Shown: positions 1 through 10,719 of the stretch, one piece after another
Layout of the letters: each line of letters starts with the position of its first letter
Numbering within the stretch: the stretch's first letter is position 1
Assembly: GCA_028023455.1 (NCBI GenBank)
Contig: JAQFVV010000056.1
Span: 1,056,001 to 1,120,000, forward strand
Length of the DNA: 64,000 nucleotides
Direction of reading: 5' to 3'
From: Epiperipatus broadwayi
Taxonomy: Eukaryota > Onychophora > Udeonychophora > Euonychophora > Peripatidae
Made by a program: the position numbers and the translations under genes
Notes under the pieces: model-generated
What the model saw: only the letters and a program-made list of their open reading frames with translations
Told to the model about the DNA's origin: nothing
The model's database searches: none

Positions 1-210
1 CTTTATTTTAAAAATTTATTAGTTACTTTTTCAGAATCTTTCTCACACATGACTGGTTTATATTTTCTATTAATGGAAATAGTTTCACTTGTTTTTATTC
101 AATAATAAAATATTTACATTACTATATTATTTTATTTTTTAATGCTTATTAGTATATAAATCATATATATATATATGAAAAACAAGTTAAACTTGCTAAA
201 TGCTTGTATT

Positions 211-475
211 TATGATCAATAGATGGCGTTTTACCAAAAACACTGTCAAAGCATATGTTTGTTTACATAAACGTCAGAGTAAGCATTCACTATCTTTATC
301 ATTAGATCCACCTTCAGATCATGATTTCAAGCTATTTGCTCATGATAGCAAATAGCTTGAAATCATGATCTGAAGGTGGATCTAATGATAGAGATAGTGA
401 ATGCTTGCTCTGACTTAATGTAAACAAACATACGCTTTTATGCTGTTTTTGGTAAAACGCCATCTATTGATCATA
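211..475. mobile_element. 265-bp near-perfect palindrome (foldback MITE)
   Basis: Two arms of about 130 nt (211-340 and 347-475) are almost perfect reverse complements around a 6-nt centre. The outer ends read tatgatcaatagatggcg and its complement. Only a few mismatches separate the arms, so the element is young or kept similar by gene conversion. It has no coding capacity. Short (AT)n tracts lie just outside both ends, so a TA target duplication cannot be proved. The structure fits a foldback MITE; superfamily is unassigned. A transcript would form a very long hairpin. Confidence 0.85.
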
Positions 476-1039
476 TATATATATATATTATATAGTTTGA
501 CAATTAGTGATTTAGCCAGGATTTATTTAAGGAAAGAAATCTTCAATTTTCATTCTTAGATTGTTTATTCAATACATTTTAGAAGCCATTAAAATGTTTT
601 GTTTTTTATTTTGCTTATTCATAGGTTATGTTGAATAATTGTTCCATTAGATACATTTTTAAGACTATTAATAGTGAAATCATGTAAGTGTTTTAATATA
701 ATCAAGAAAAATGTATTAAATAACGTGGTTATCATGAATTTTGTTAGGAATTAAATATTCTGACATGCAAAGAAAAGATAATATGGTATCATTAAAAAAA
801 GAGATAATATTAAAAATATTTTGCACAAGATAGCATCAGAATCGATTCTGGGATCTCGTAGTCCAGAATTGGATCCTCTACCTATAGCTTAAAATGAATA
901 AGACATATAAAGTCTGTATAATATTATTGATAAACACAATTTCTTCACATACAGAATTATTATTAATTACAAGGCAATATTTTGTAAATAAGTTCTACTT
1001 TTAAATAAATTATTAATAGTAATGTGTTATTTTTTATAT

Positions 1040-1440
1040 ATAAATTAGGATATTTAAATAAAAGTAATTGGGAAATCTAAACATTTTTATTTACATAAAA
1101 TTTTTTATTAATTACAGTGACAAAAGGGTATCAGCCTGTTCAGTTTTGTGCAATGGTAGAGTATATATGAAGTAGGCTTAAGCAGTTGTCACAATAAGTC
1201 TAAGTAAAGAAGTTTTCCTCTTAATAATATTTAAATAAAAAATATTTACAATCAATGTGTTTCTAACAATAAAATGATAAGTTTTATTAATTATTGTGAC
1301 AAAATGACAAAGCTCCGACAATTGTTACAGTAAGTTGAATTAGAAGTATTTCTCTCATATCTAAATAAAATATATTTACACTCAGAATGTATTTTTAACA
1401 ATGAGGTGATTGGATAATGTAAACATTTTCATTTTACACA
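1040..1440. repeat. Degenerate subterminal tandem repeat upstream of hAT transposase
   Basis: About 90 nt at 1183-1276 (gttgtcacaataagtctaag onward) recurs with substitutions at 1321-1410, a period near 138 nt, and an older related unit seems to precede it. It lies directly upstream of the decayed hAT coding region, so it is probably the 5' noncoding part of that element. The left terminal inverted repeat of the hAT was not found. Confidence 0.45.
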
Positions 1441-1639
1441 TAAATTTTATTGATTATCTTGGTGTCTTGGCTCCCTTGTGATCAAGCATCTTAGTGCCCA
1501 TACAACCTGCACACCAGCACCAGCAAGTGGTGGCCCTGATCAAAGTATTATTGCATTAGATGGAATAATGAACAATTCTTGGTATGCTAGCATTTGATGA
1601 ATCTTACAGACAGTCAACTCAATTTTGACCATAACATTA

Positions 1640-3046
1640 ATATTATCAACGAACTGTAATCTCTTATTCAACTTGAGACAACATCAATGAACAATGACAT
1701 CTTTAATAAATTAAAGAAAGGAATGTTAAAGTTCAACTAAAGTGCCATAATTTTTCTACAATATTCACTGTTAGAGCCAAATCAAAAGTTGGAAAAAACA
1801 AACATCTTTTAATGTACTTCTTCAATAATATGGGTGGAAATGAATTCAAAGAAATATGTGTTTTCCATTGCATAATTTACCAACAAAATTTAGGTTCTAA
1901 AGTTTTTAACATTGTAGAATGTGATGTGGCTGTTATAGTTGAATGCATAGATGAAATTAATTCAAAATAATATTTAGCCTCCAAGAATTCTTAAAATTTA
2001 TAGAAGATATTGAAGTTGATTATGGGGATTTGGCATATTATTATGAAGTTTAATAGTTTTCAAAAGGAGTTATGTAAGTAAAAAGGAAAACTACCACAAC
2101 CGACTAATAAAGAATGGAGTGATTTGTCATTTTTTATTCATATAACTACTCATTTGAAAGGTCTAAATGTAGAAATACAAAAAGAAAATCAATTAGGTAA
2201 CCAAATTTTATGTATATATTCATTCTTTTCAATTTTTTTTATTTAGATAAATAACATTAATTTCATCAATTTCCCAACATTTATCTTTATTTTTAATAAT
2301 AATTATCGAAAACAAAAATACAGGCAATCCTCGACTTTCATACAATTTATTTTGTATGAAGAGCAGTATCACAGTTTGTTATGAAACTTTTATCAAGAAA
2401 TGAAAAAGAAGATCACAATTCAGTTATCTCTTGATAAATTTATAAAGAAAACACAAGATACTATTCAATAAAGTGTTATTTATGTATATGCAACTACATC
2501 TCACTAAAAAATAAATATTTTAAAAATACTTTTTGATGTTTTTTTTTTTATATCTATATATATCGCTTTACTTTCATACATTTTAACTTTTGTGTACATT
2601 CCAGGAACCAATTAGGTACAAAAGTCAAAGATTATCTTTACATCCATATTTTAATAAAAGTGCATAATAAATTACAAAAAAAAAGGTTCACTGATTTTGA
2701 AAGCAAAAATATTTATTTTGAAACCTTTTCAGACCCTTTCATGATATCCAACATAAATAAAATTTTTGAAAAATACTAGATTGACAGTATAGAACTTCAA
2801 GAGAAAAGAAATTTAAAAATGAAATTTATGGAATTATCTGGATTCTCAAGCATTTCCAAACTTGATTGACTATACAGATAAAATAATATTGTTAGTTAGG
2901 ATTTCATTTTTTTTTTTTTTTCAAAAATGAAGTTCATAAAATCAAAGCAAAGATCTCAAATAATTGACAAAAATTTGGAAAACATTTTGCACATCACTAA
3001 TACTCTATTCAAACTGGATATAAATTCTTTATCAAAAAATATGTAA
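1640..3046 (+). pseudogene. Decayed hAT transposase (GTF2IRD2/ZBED5-like), split by an insertion
   Basis: Conceptual translation in shifting frames gives successive blocks typical of hAT transposases of the GTF2IRD2/ZBED5 type. A KSKVGKNK block with FHCIIYQQNLGSKV is at about 1772-1968, LEDIEVDYG-like and LTTHLKGLNVEIQKENQL-like blocks follow at about 1985-2200, and a dimerisation-region block (FSKMKFIKSKQRSQIIDKN) lies at 2918-3046 before a TAA. Several stops and frameshifts prevent expression. The coding region is interrupted at 2321-2638 by a pogo/Tigger-type element. In the family the protein is a nuclear DNA transposase with an RNase-H-like DDE fold and a C-terminal hAT dimerisation domain. 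The N-terminal zinc-finger part is not recognisable. Assignment rests on remembered family motifs. Confidence 0.75.
2321..2638. mobile_element. Non-autonomous pogo/Tigger-type element nested in hAT
   Basis: The left end caggcaatcctcgacttt and the right end, read in reverse complement as aagataatctttgacttt, match at 13 of 18 positions. TA dinucleotides flank both sides (2319-2320 and 2639-2640), the pogo/Tc1-type target duplication. The left end resembles Tigger termini of the CAG..CCTCGACTT type. Internally, 2409-2470 translates to ITIQLSLDKFIKKTQ and then a stop, similar to the C-terminal end of Tigger-type transposases, so this looks like an internally deleted copy. The hAT translation resumes on the far side, which dates this insertion after the hAT. 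Confidence 0.7.
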
Positions 3047-3244
3047 TGGCAAATGTCACATTAAATTGTTTATCAGATTATTTTTATGTGTTTTATTATT
3101 GATTATGATTTATATTTTATGAATTTATGTTTATAATATATAATAGTAAAAATAAATAAATAATAATGATATTTACTTTATTTTTAATTTACAAAAAAAA
3201 ATTATGGCTCTCTTTAAAATAGAAAAATTGAAATTAGACTATTA

Positions 3245-3267
3245 GTTGAAAAAGTTACCTACCCCTA
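3245..3267 (+). other. Probable right terminus of the hAT element
   Basis: The stretch gttgaaaaagttacctaccc followed by ctat resembles the complement of hAT terminal inverted repeats of the CAGGGGTAGGCAACCTTTTT type and lies about 200 nt after the decayed hAT stop codon. The partner on the left side was not found, so the element boundary remains tentative. Confidence 0.45.
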
Positions 3268-5636
3268 TTCTAAATCAAAGGCCTGGAAAGATTATTTCCA
3301 AATGCATCTATTGTATAATAAACGAGCTTTTGACATCAGTTAAATTTATGATAGAAAAATCCATTGTATGCATTCTTATGTAGAAACTTAGCTCATGCAT
3401 TCCCTGTATATGTATTTTTTTCTTCTTTTACTTAGTTCAGTTTAGTGCAATAAATCAATTACTGTTATTTAATTCCTTTATATGAATATTAAGTAATGAT
3501 TAGCATTGAATTTCTATATTGATATATATTCCCAAAAACAATCTTTTTTATACAGTCAGATATTGAAATTATATTACATTCTCCTCACTGTTTTTTTATA
3601 ATATTGTTCGGTTCACTGAATTGAAAATATATATTAAGGTCGCAATTTTTGTTGTAGAGAAATTGTAGAAAACATGTCTATTTCCTTGAATAATTTATTT
3701 GGTAAAGAAGTTTTTTTTTCTTACATTTAATTTATCTCTATTTCTCTTTAATAAATAAGTGACTTTTTAAAAAAATAATAATAATTTTAGCAGATTTTAG
3801 TGTTGGCATATAATATTTGATCTTTGTATATATTAATATAAATATAATAAATAAGAAATATATTTAAAGTAATCACTTAATCAATATTAAACTTGCATAT
3901 ATAAAAATTTACAATTATTTCTGTATCTATATTCATTGTCAGTGCAAAACGTTTAGACTAAATTATTTTGATGCAGATTTTGTGAAGTGTTAATAACATT
4001 TAGCCTCATGTGAGCCAAACTCTGAAAAAACTCAGGTTTAATACCTAGCATTTAAATCATTATCAGTTATATGTGAGCTAATAAAATGGGTTGACTTTTT
4101 TATTGGCAATTATTTAATATGTATAGTTTTCAACTGTAACCCATTTATTATAAGCATGTGTAGCTTTTTAATACATTATTAGTCTATTTTTCAGTATATT
4201 TTTATAAAAAATATTTTAAGAAATCAAAATTTATACTTTTAGAAATAAAAAATAAAACAGGTGTTAACTATTTTTACTGTGAGTAGTCTAAAATATTGTG
4301 TACTTCCATTATATTTTGGAAAAAATAAAACATTTAGAAATAATTAATATATAATTTTATGTTTATAATATATATTATACTGGTGCAGAAATTTGGGGGT
4401 TAATTTGGAGAAATGGAAAACCATCATCATCCCCATTTTATTTATCATCAAATATAATGAGTACAGGGTGAATAGGTATGGAATAAGAGCAGAATGCCAG
4501 CATGAACAAAATCATAAGGTGTATCTCCAGAATTACAGAATAATAATCATTAATCATCTACATTATACAATCAATAAAAAGAATCATAAAAACAATATCA
4601 AAAAATCAACCAGTCACCCATTGTGACTGGATTTGAAAGAAGCCCACTATTGACAGGCTAGTTATATGATCACTGTCAAACTTAGAGTAAAAATACAATA
4701 CAAAACTCTGGATGTATTTATGTAAGTGCATCCATTATTCATGATAAAAGAATAATACTGACATACTAAACCATGCTGATTGTTATTAATGCTCTGACCA
4801 CTATTAGTATACTGGCCAATTATAAACTAAATTTATAATAAGAAAAACAAATAATATAAAATGTAGTGCATGGACTTTAAAGATGATATCTTTATGTCAT
4901 TCAGGATTATCATCAGGTTGTCCAAACACTAATGTAACCCCTACATCCACATAAGTAACCATTATGCACTAATATAGTTCAGTCAGCAAGAACTCTATCA
5001 ACTGAAATTGTGAACAAGAGATAAATCAATATAATTAAAAAATCTTTAGAACACTAGGATTTATTGAAATCAAGTCACACTTATTGGAAATTCAAATGGA
5101 TTTTTAAATAACATGTTTCATAAGAAAATATTAAATTAATACAAATTATTCAAAATGATCAATTATTACTTTTATAAAAAATGTTGTTTAATTATAAATA
5201 CAAATACAATTTGCAAATAAAAGAAAATATCTTCAACTATGTTTTTAAATTTCTTTGGAGATTTTTTGGCATTTATAATTTCAGTTTTTTCAGGCAAGTT
5301 CTTTTTAAGGGTTTTTACACAATGTACATGGTTAATTGATCTCTTTTTTGTATGCAGTATTTTCAGGTTAACAAACAGCCAGAATTTATCCATTTACTTT
5401 TCAATAAATTTCCAGGTGATGCTCACACATAGAGAGACTCGTGCTCTTGGTTGAGGATAAGGTGAAGTTGCAAATTACTTCAAGGACATTTTTCTTCTCT
5501 ACATTTTATTGTAGTGAAGCAAGTAACATAGAGGAAGATGGGGTTATTTCTTAGCTAAATTTAATACATGAGTTTTCATTATAGAAAAAATTTTATAACT
5601 AAACTCATAGTGTGCTAACAGTTTAGTTAAAACTTC
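3268..5636. other. AT-rich intergenic or intronic DNA, no gene recognised
   Basis: No domain, splice-bounded exon or clear repeat was recognised. The interval 4390-5000 is slightly richer in G+C and its 77-codon ATG ORF (4393-4626) is of low complexity with no family resemblance. The overlapping opposite-strand ORFs at 5172-5454 are hydrophobic or lysine-rich by base composition and are not supported. Confidence 0.6.
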
Positions 5637-5740
5637 TTATGCTGTTCTCTGCAACAGCTTAAAACAGACTTCTGCTTCTTTCTTCTTTAGCAGCTGTGTC
5701 AGGAACTTCTTTTTTCCTATTGTCTTCTTCAGCATCTGGA
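5637..5740 (-). other. Short open stretch, possibly a decayed exon or transposon tail
   Basis: On the - strand an open stretch of about 34 codons follows a ctag and ends in TAA at 5637-5639 (it starts IQMLKKTIGKKKFLTQLL and ends LLQRTA). A second frame in the same place is also open for about 32 codons (LDPDAEEDNRKKEVP). G+C is higher than in the flanks. A weak acceptor (taatctgtctag) precedes it. I do not recognise a family. It could be the end of a transposase related to the Tigger remnant at 7 kb, or chance. Confidence 0.25.
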
Positions 5741-5744
5741 TCTA

Positions 5745-6700
5745 GACAGATTATCTCTTACAAGATACAGGTTTTCTTACCTCGTACACTCCTAATTTTG
5801 GAAAACCCTGTTTTAAGGCAACACAATATGATCTACTACATTACAACATTTAACCACTGACCAATTAGGACTATTTTTACAAAAAAAAAGAAACATTGTT
5901 TAGATATTTCTCTCCTTTTTTTTAATAATTTAAAAAAATTCCATTCATAATTTAAAAATTTCTCTTTAATCACTTTTTTTTCCAAAACAAAAACCAGATA
6001 ATGAGATTAATTAGGCTTATTTTGAAAATACTGCTTTTTCCTTTGGAAAGAGATAAAGAAAAAAGAAAAAAAATCTAATTATTTAAAACAAAATTTAACA
6101 AAAATTTTTTTTCTTCTTTCTTTTCAAACTTCATTTATCTCCCTTAAAGTTAGAATTAAAATTTATGAAGTAATTTACTGAAGAGAAAAATTTTCTTAAT
6201 ACATTTTCAAAAATTAAAATTAAGACTGGTAAATAGTTAAAATTATTAAAGAGAAAGAATAAAAGAAATTATTTATTTTATATTTTTCTTTCTTTTTTAC
6301 AACTCTAAAATTATCTAGAATTTTCATGTATTTTGGTAATAAAAAACATTAAATTAAATGAACTACCCATTATTATTTTAAAAAAACATATTGGAAATTA
6401 AGTATTATTTGTCTATTAATTAAATCTAAATTTAAACTTAAGGAGCTTGTAATATTGGAATAGCTAGTGCCCACAATGTTAAAATATATATGATCATAAT
6501 TTTAATTTAAAAAAACCTTTTCAAACTTCATTTTTTAACTCCCCCCCCACCCTTTCCCAATTCTAGTAGGCATGTAGAAAACAAATAAAATTATATTACA
6601 CCTCTACCTCACTTAGTGATGACAGTTAGTTCTCCAACACTCATAGTAAAGCAGAATATTGTACAAAAGGCAAATATTTATAACATTTTATGGGGATAAT
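5745..6700. other. AT-rich DNA with homopolymer runs
   Basis: Nothing recognisable beyond A/T homopolymers and a C-run (6541-6549). Confidence 0.6.
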
Positions 6701-7009
6701 AAGTTGTAATATTGTATTAACAAATAACTTAACTTAGTATATATAGTAATTTTAAAAAAAACCCTTAATGTTTAGCTGTGCTATGTGTGTATTATTCAGG
6801 TATGCATTTACAATATGTATGTATGTATGACAGTGCAGCTTAAATCTACATAAGAAGAAAAAAACACTCAAATTTATTCTTTTCTATGATTCATTCATCA
6901 ATCATCATTATTCAGTTTTCTGAATCATTTTATCAGTTTCTCATTCATTGTTTTTTTCTAAATCATTTGATGATCTTGGGATTTTTTAGGAGGAAGAGAT
7001 ACTGCAGAT

Positions 7010-7775
7010 GCTGATGGCTGAGGATCTCTGGAGAAAAAGTTTAAAATGGATGGTTGATCTAATTTTTATATTTTTTTCTATCCTCTAATATCTTATAAGA
7101 TCTGATTATTTGACTAAATAATACATTTTTAAATTTGTTGCTACATTATAACTCAGAATGAAATTCATTCTAAATTATGTTCATAGCCTTTTGATAAGAA
7201 ATAAATTCCTTCAATTTATGGATGTTCAGATTCTTCTCTACAGGCTTGATGATTATCTTTTTTTTTTCATTGTTTTTCTTTTCTTCATCATGTTGCATTA
7301 GTTCCTCATTACTTAATTCTTCCATATGTGATTACAAAAGCTCTGATGTCATTATCAGCTTCTATAAATTCTGCTTTCATGGTTCCCATTTTAATTCACA
7401 AAATACTTCTTGCAGCACTGCTGTAAAAAAGTTTTGGAGATATGGTTAGATCAAGTATGGTTTTTCTTATGATTAAGATGAATTCATTTTTAGCTTGGGT
7501 GCTTATAATGAGTTGCAGATAGACTTCTATGTAAATTTAAAACATATTTTAGTGACCTTCATCCATAACATTGCCTAAAATCAACAACTGTTTTTATATT
7601 GATGTCCTTTCAGAATTGTGGAGTTCTCTTACCTTCATTCTTATTCAGAGTGTTGACAAGATGGAGCATTATATGTTGAAGGTAGTACATCTTGAAAGTT
7701 GCAATGATTCCTTGATCTATAGGTTGAAGAAGTAATGTGTTTAGTTGCTGTCATGATTTCAATTGAAAACATATA
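7010..7775 (-). pseudogene. Decayed pogo/Tigger (DDE_1) transposase, C-terminal half
   Basis: On the - strand, LLLQPIDQGIIATFKMYYLQ (about 7740-7680) is the conserved block around the last catalytic acidic residue of Tigger/pogo transposases (family pattern PLDQGVIATFKAYYLR). It is followed by KRTPQF-KDINI (the family's FWKDFNI region), then EELMQHDEEKKNNEKKK-like acidic/lysine text, then NVATNLKMYYL and a serine-rich tail near 7010. Multiple stops and frameshifts are present. The N-terminal HTH and the first catalytic residues should lie above 7775 on this strand but are not recognisable. Family proteins are nuclear cut-and-paste transposases using TA targets. Confidence 0.7.
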
Positions 7776-8235
7776 TAGCTAGAAACTTGTAAAACCAAAA
7801 CCTGTAAAATAATAATAATAATATTACTAGGGAAAAAACGTTTGTTTTAAGATATAGCAAAATGGACCAAGAAATAGAAAATAAACCCAAAGTTGCACTT
7901 TATGTATTATTCCACATAATGTTTTTTCATTGCACTGAAAAAAATTCCAAATATGAAGGTTTTTTTAAAAAAAAAAAAGTGTAATATATTATTTATGTGA
8001 AATTATTTAGAATTAAGAAAACAATATTTAATAATAACTTATTTAATTGACCAATAAATCTGTTATTTATCTTAATGCAAGAATAGCTAAATTACAGTAC
8101 TATATATACATTACCAAAATTTAATTGCAGTTAACTTCAAAAAAAAATTAAATAAAAATTTTAACATATTAAAAAATAAGTATCTGTATCTAATGCATTC
8201 TATGCTTGTATGTTATATGTTTTTTTTAACAATGT

Positions 8236-8264
8236 GTACTATATATATATATATATATATATAA
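8236..8264. repeat. (AT)n microsatellite
   Basis: Uninterrupted alternating AT/TA of more than 20 nt. Confidence 0.95.
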
Positions 8265-8539
8265 TCATATGGAAAGAAAACAAACTTCAGACATGCACTA
8301 TTGCTATCAATTTATTACAAATATGTACTATGCAGATCTAAATAAACAGCATTTTACATATAAATATGCTAGTTATATCAATTTTTTGTTGTGAGATGTC
8401 ACATTTTATTAAATGCAGTAGCTATTTTCTTGAAATGGCTTAGTAATTTTTTGATTAGTGCAATATGTTGCAACAGCGGAGATGTGAGGTATTTAAATAA
8501 AAATTAAAGGTGTAAATCTTCAAATTATTTATATTGTGT

Positions 8540-9650
8540 TTTTATCATACAGAATTTATTATTAATTGCATGAAGCATGAAGTCATGCTCATATTTTTTA
8601 ATTCTGAAAATACATTTACAATAATAATTTTCATTTGATTGAAATTCATAACAATTTTAATCCAGAATTGATTGACTGAATATTTTAGTTACTATTTATA
8701 CTATACACAATTTAAAATTAAATTTTTAAAGTAAATGACCAAAATTTATTTTTATGCTGAATCAAATTTACTTTTTTTTTCCAGTACTATACTTTTTTTT
8801 TTACTTTTGTGATGATGTCTGCCATTGTCTTGGATATCTGAAATGAATTATAAGATGATTTTAAAATTGAGCAAGTAAAGTTTTATTTTGAACTTAGATT
8901 TAGTAACTTTTGATCATATAAAGTTGACTATTAATTGCATAAATCATCTCACCTTTTTTTATTGAAAATGTTTTAGATTTATGATAATAGCAGTATTAAT
9001 TTGATTGAAAAGTTTTAATTCAAAATTAATTGACTGAATACTTTAACTACTGTACACAATTTAAAATTAATTAGTACAGCTCTAGTATGCTATATATGAT
9101 TAAAATTAATTTTTAGCTTTATGCTGAATGAATTTTGCAATTTTTCCATACTGTACATTCATGATATTGTTGCCTTTGGTCTGGATGAATCTGATACAAA
9201 TTACAATATTCTGATTTAAAATTAAGTAAGTAAATGATATTTTTAACGTATACAGTATTTAATAACTTGGATCATATAAAGTTGATATTAGTTGCATAAT
9301 CTATGAAATCTTTTTTTTTTCCAAAACAATAATCACAATAATTAAGATGATCATAATTTTTGCCACAAGCAAAGTTCTGTTTACAAGAATTTAAGTCCAT
9401 AAAAGTGAATAAGTACACATTTTAAAATTTAATTTTATACATTTGGTTGTTGTATATCATCAACATATAATTTTGATTATTTATTATACTGAGTGAAAAA
9501 TACATTTTTGTTGTTGTTTTTGCATCTATTAATGATGAAAATCTTTACTTTGGATATGTCACTAATGAAGTACCAATTGTGTTGAAAGAACAGTGGATGA
9601 AAATGAAATAAAAGTACTGCATTATACATTTATCATATTGTATACAGTAC
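8540..9650. repeat. About 365-bp internal tandem repeats in copy A
   Basis: Phase markers recur: an attgcat(g/a)a..catg-type box at about 8567, 8937 and 9293 (spacing 370 and 356), each followed by a T-run, an isoleucine-like 'ttaattgactgaata' block (8665, 9020) and a ttatgctgaat box (8752, 9119). This gives about three diverged units. The same two-unit arrangement occurs in copy B, so the tandem structure predates the split of the copies. Confidence 0.65.
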
Positions 9651-9859
9651 TTTAGTATTGTGTATTATATTGTATATAATAAATGTTCATTACTGTATAT
9701 TTTCAGCATAAATGTCACTATTTTGCTTTTAGATGACATAGCTTTAGTAAATCAACTATCCTGTGACATCATCAGTCTTATAGTATCATACCAATTTTAA
9801 AAATTGCATCAAAAAATTTTGAAATTGTTTTTAAAGATTATTATAGCTAATAACTGATT

Positions 9860-10526
9860 TAACTTTCTGATTATTTATTAAGTGCATAGTAAGTCTGTAA
9901 TTAAAAATGGAAAGACTTTTAATCTTTTTCACTTGTGCCTTAAGTGTTTGTATAATAGCCAAATAATGTAGTTTTTGACTATAGAAGGAACTTTCAAACT
10001 CCAACACAAGATGGGTACATTATAAATATAAGAATGGCGATCTTATCTTTAACCTAAATTCTTATTTTTATAAGCCAATCTGAAGCATCTTGATTTGAGA
10101 TTGTGAATACTCTCTTCACATTTAATCCACTATTTCTTTTCACAAATTAACTTATGTGAAATCTTGTGCTTTAAGAGTTAACATTTAAGATCTTTTTAAT
10201 GGAAATATAGAAACTAATGTAATGTTCTCATTATTTATTAGGTACACAGTAAGTCGTTAATTAGAAAGAGAAAGGTTTTTAATCTTTTTTCACATGAGCC
10301 TTAAACGTTTGTAGAATAATTGTAGATTTTAACTATAAAGGGAACTCTCAAACCTCAACACAAGATAGGTATTTTATAAAGATAAGATGGTCATTCTTAT
10401 TTTTATAAAGTTCTTATTTTGTGTTGAGGTTTGAGATTTCTCTCTATAGTCAAATACTACATTGTTTGGCTATTATACAAACATTTAAGGTATATGTGAA
10501 AAAGGTTAAAAGCTTTTCTCTTTTTA
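9860..10526. mobile_element. Foldback insertion inside copy A
   Basis: Three copies of one sequence are present: direct copies beginning at 9869 and 10229 (attatttattaagtgcatag / attatttattaggtacacag) and an inverted copy at about 10405-10526, so 10229-10526 folds into a hairpin. The flanks read ataactgatt (9850-9859) and ataattgatt (10527-10536), a 10-nt target duplication with one mismatch. Copy B has a single aataattgatt at 51372-51382 and no insertion, which supplies an empty site. No coding sequence. A 9-10 bp duplication would fit a MULE/Mutator-like element, but the superfamily is inferred. Confidence 0.7.
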
Positions 10527-10719
10527 ATAATTGATTGTAAATCAAAATAAAGGGTACAGTTTGATGATGGTCATTATGAGGAATCTTTGCATAAATATCC
10601 AGCACTAAGCATAGTGTACTTGTATATTATATACTTGATTATTTTTTTTCAATAACAGAAAAACGGCACTATCAATTCAAGATGTTAGTACATGCCATGA
10701 AAAGTGGTTCATGCACATT

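Noticed and set aside
4393-4626. 77-codon ORF
   Set aside because: Rich in Asn/Ile/His as expected from AT-rich text; no family or splice support.
7222-7449. 75-codon + strand ORF
   Set aside because: Shadow of the - strand Tigger transposase remnant.
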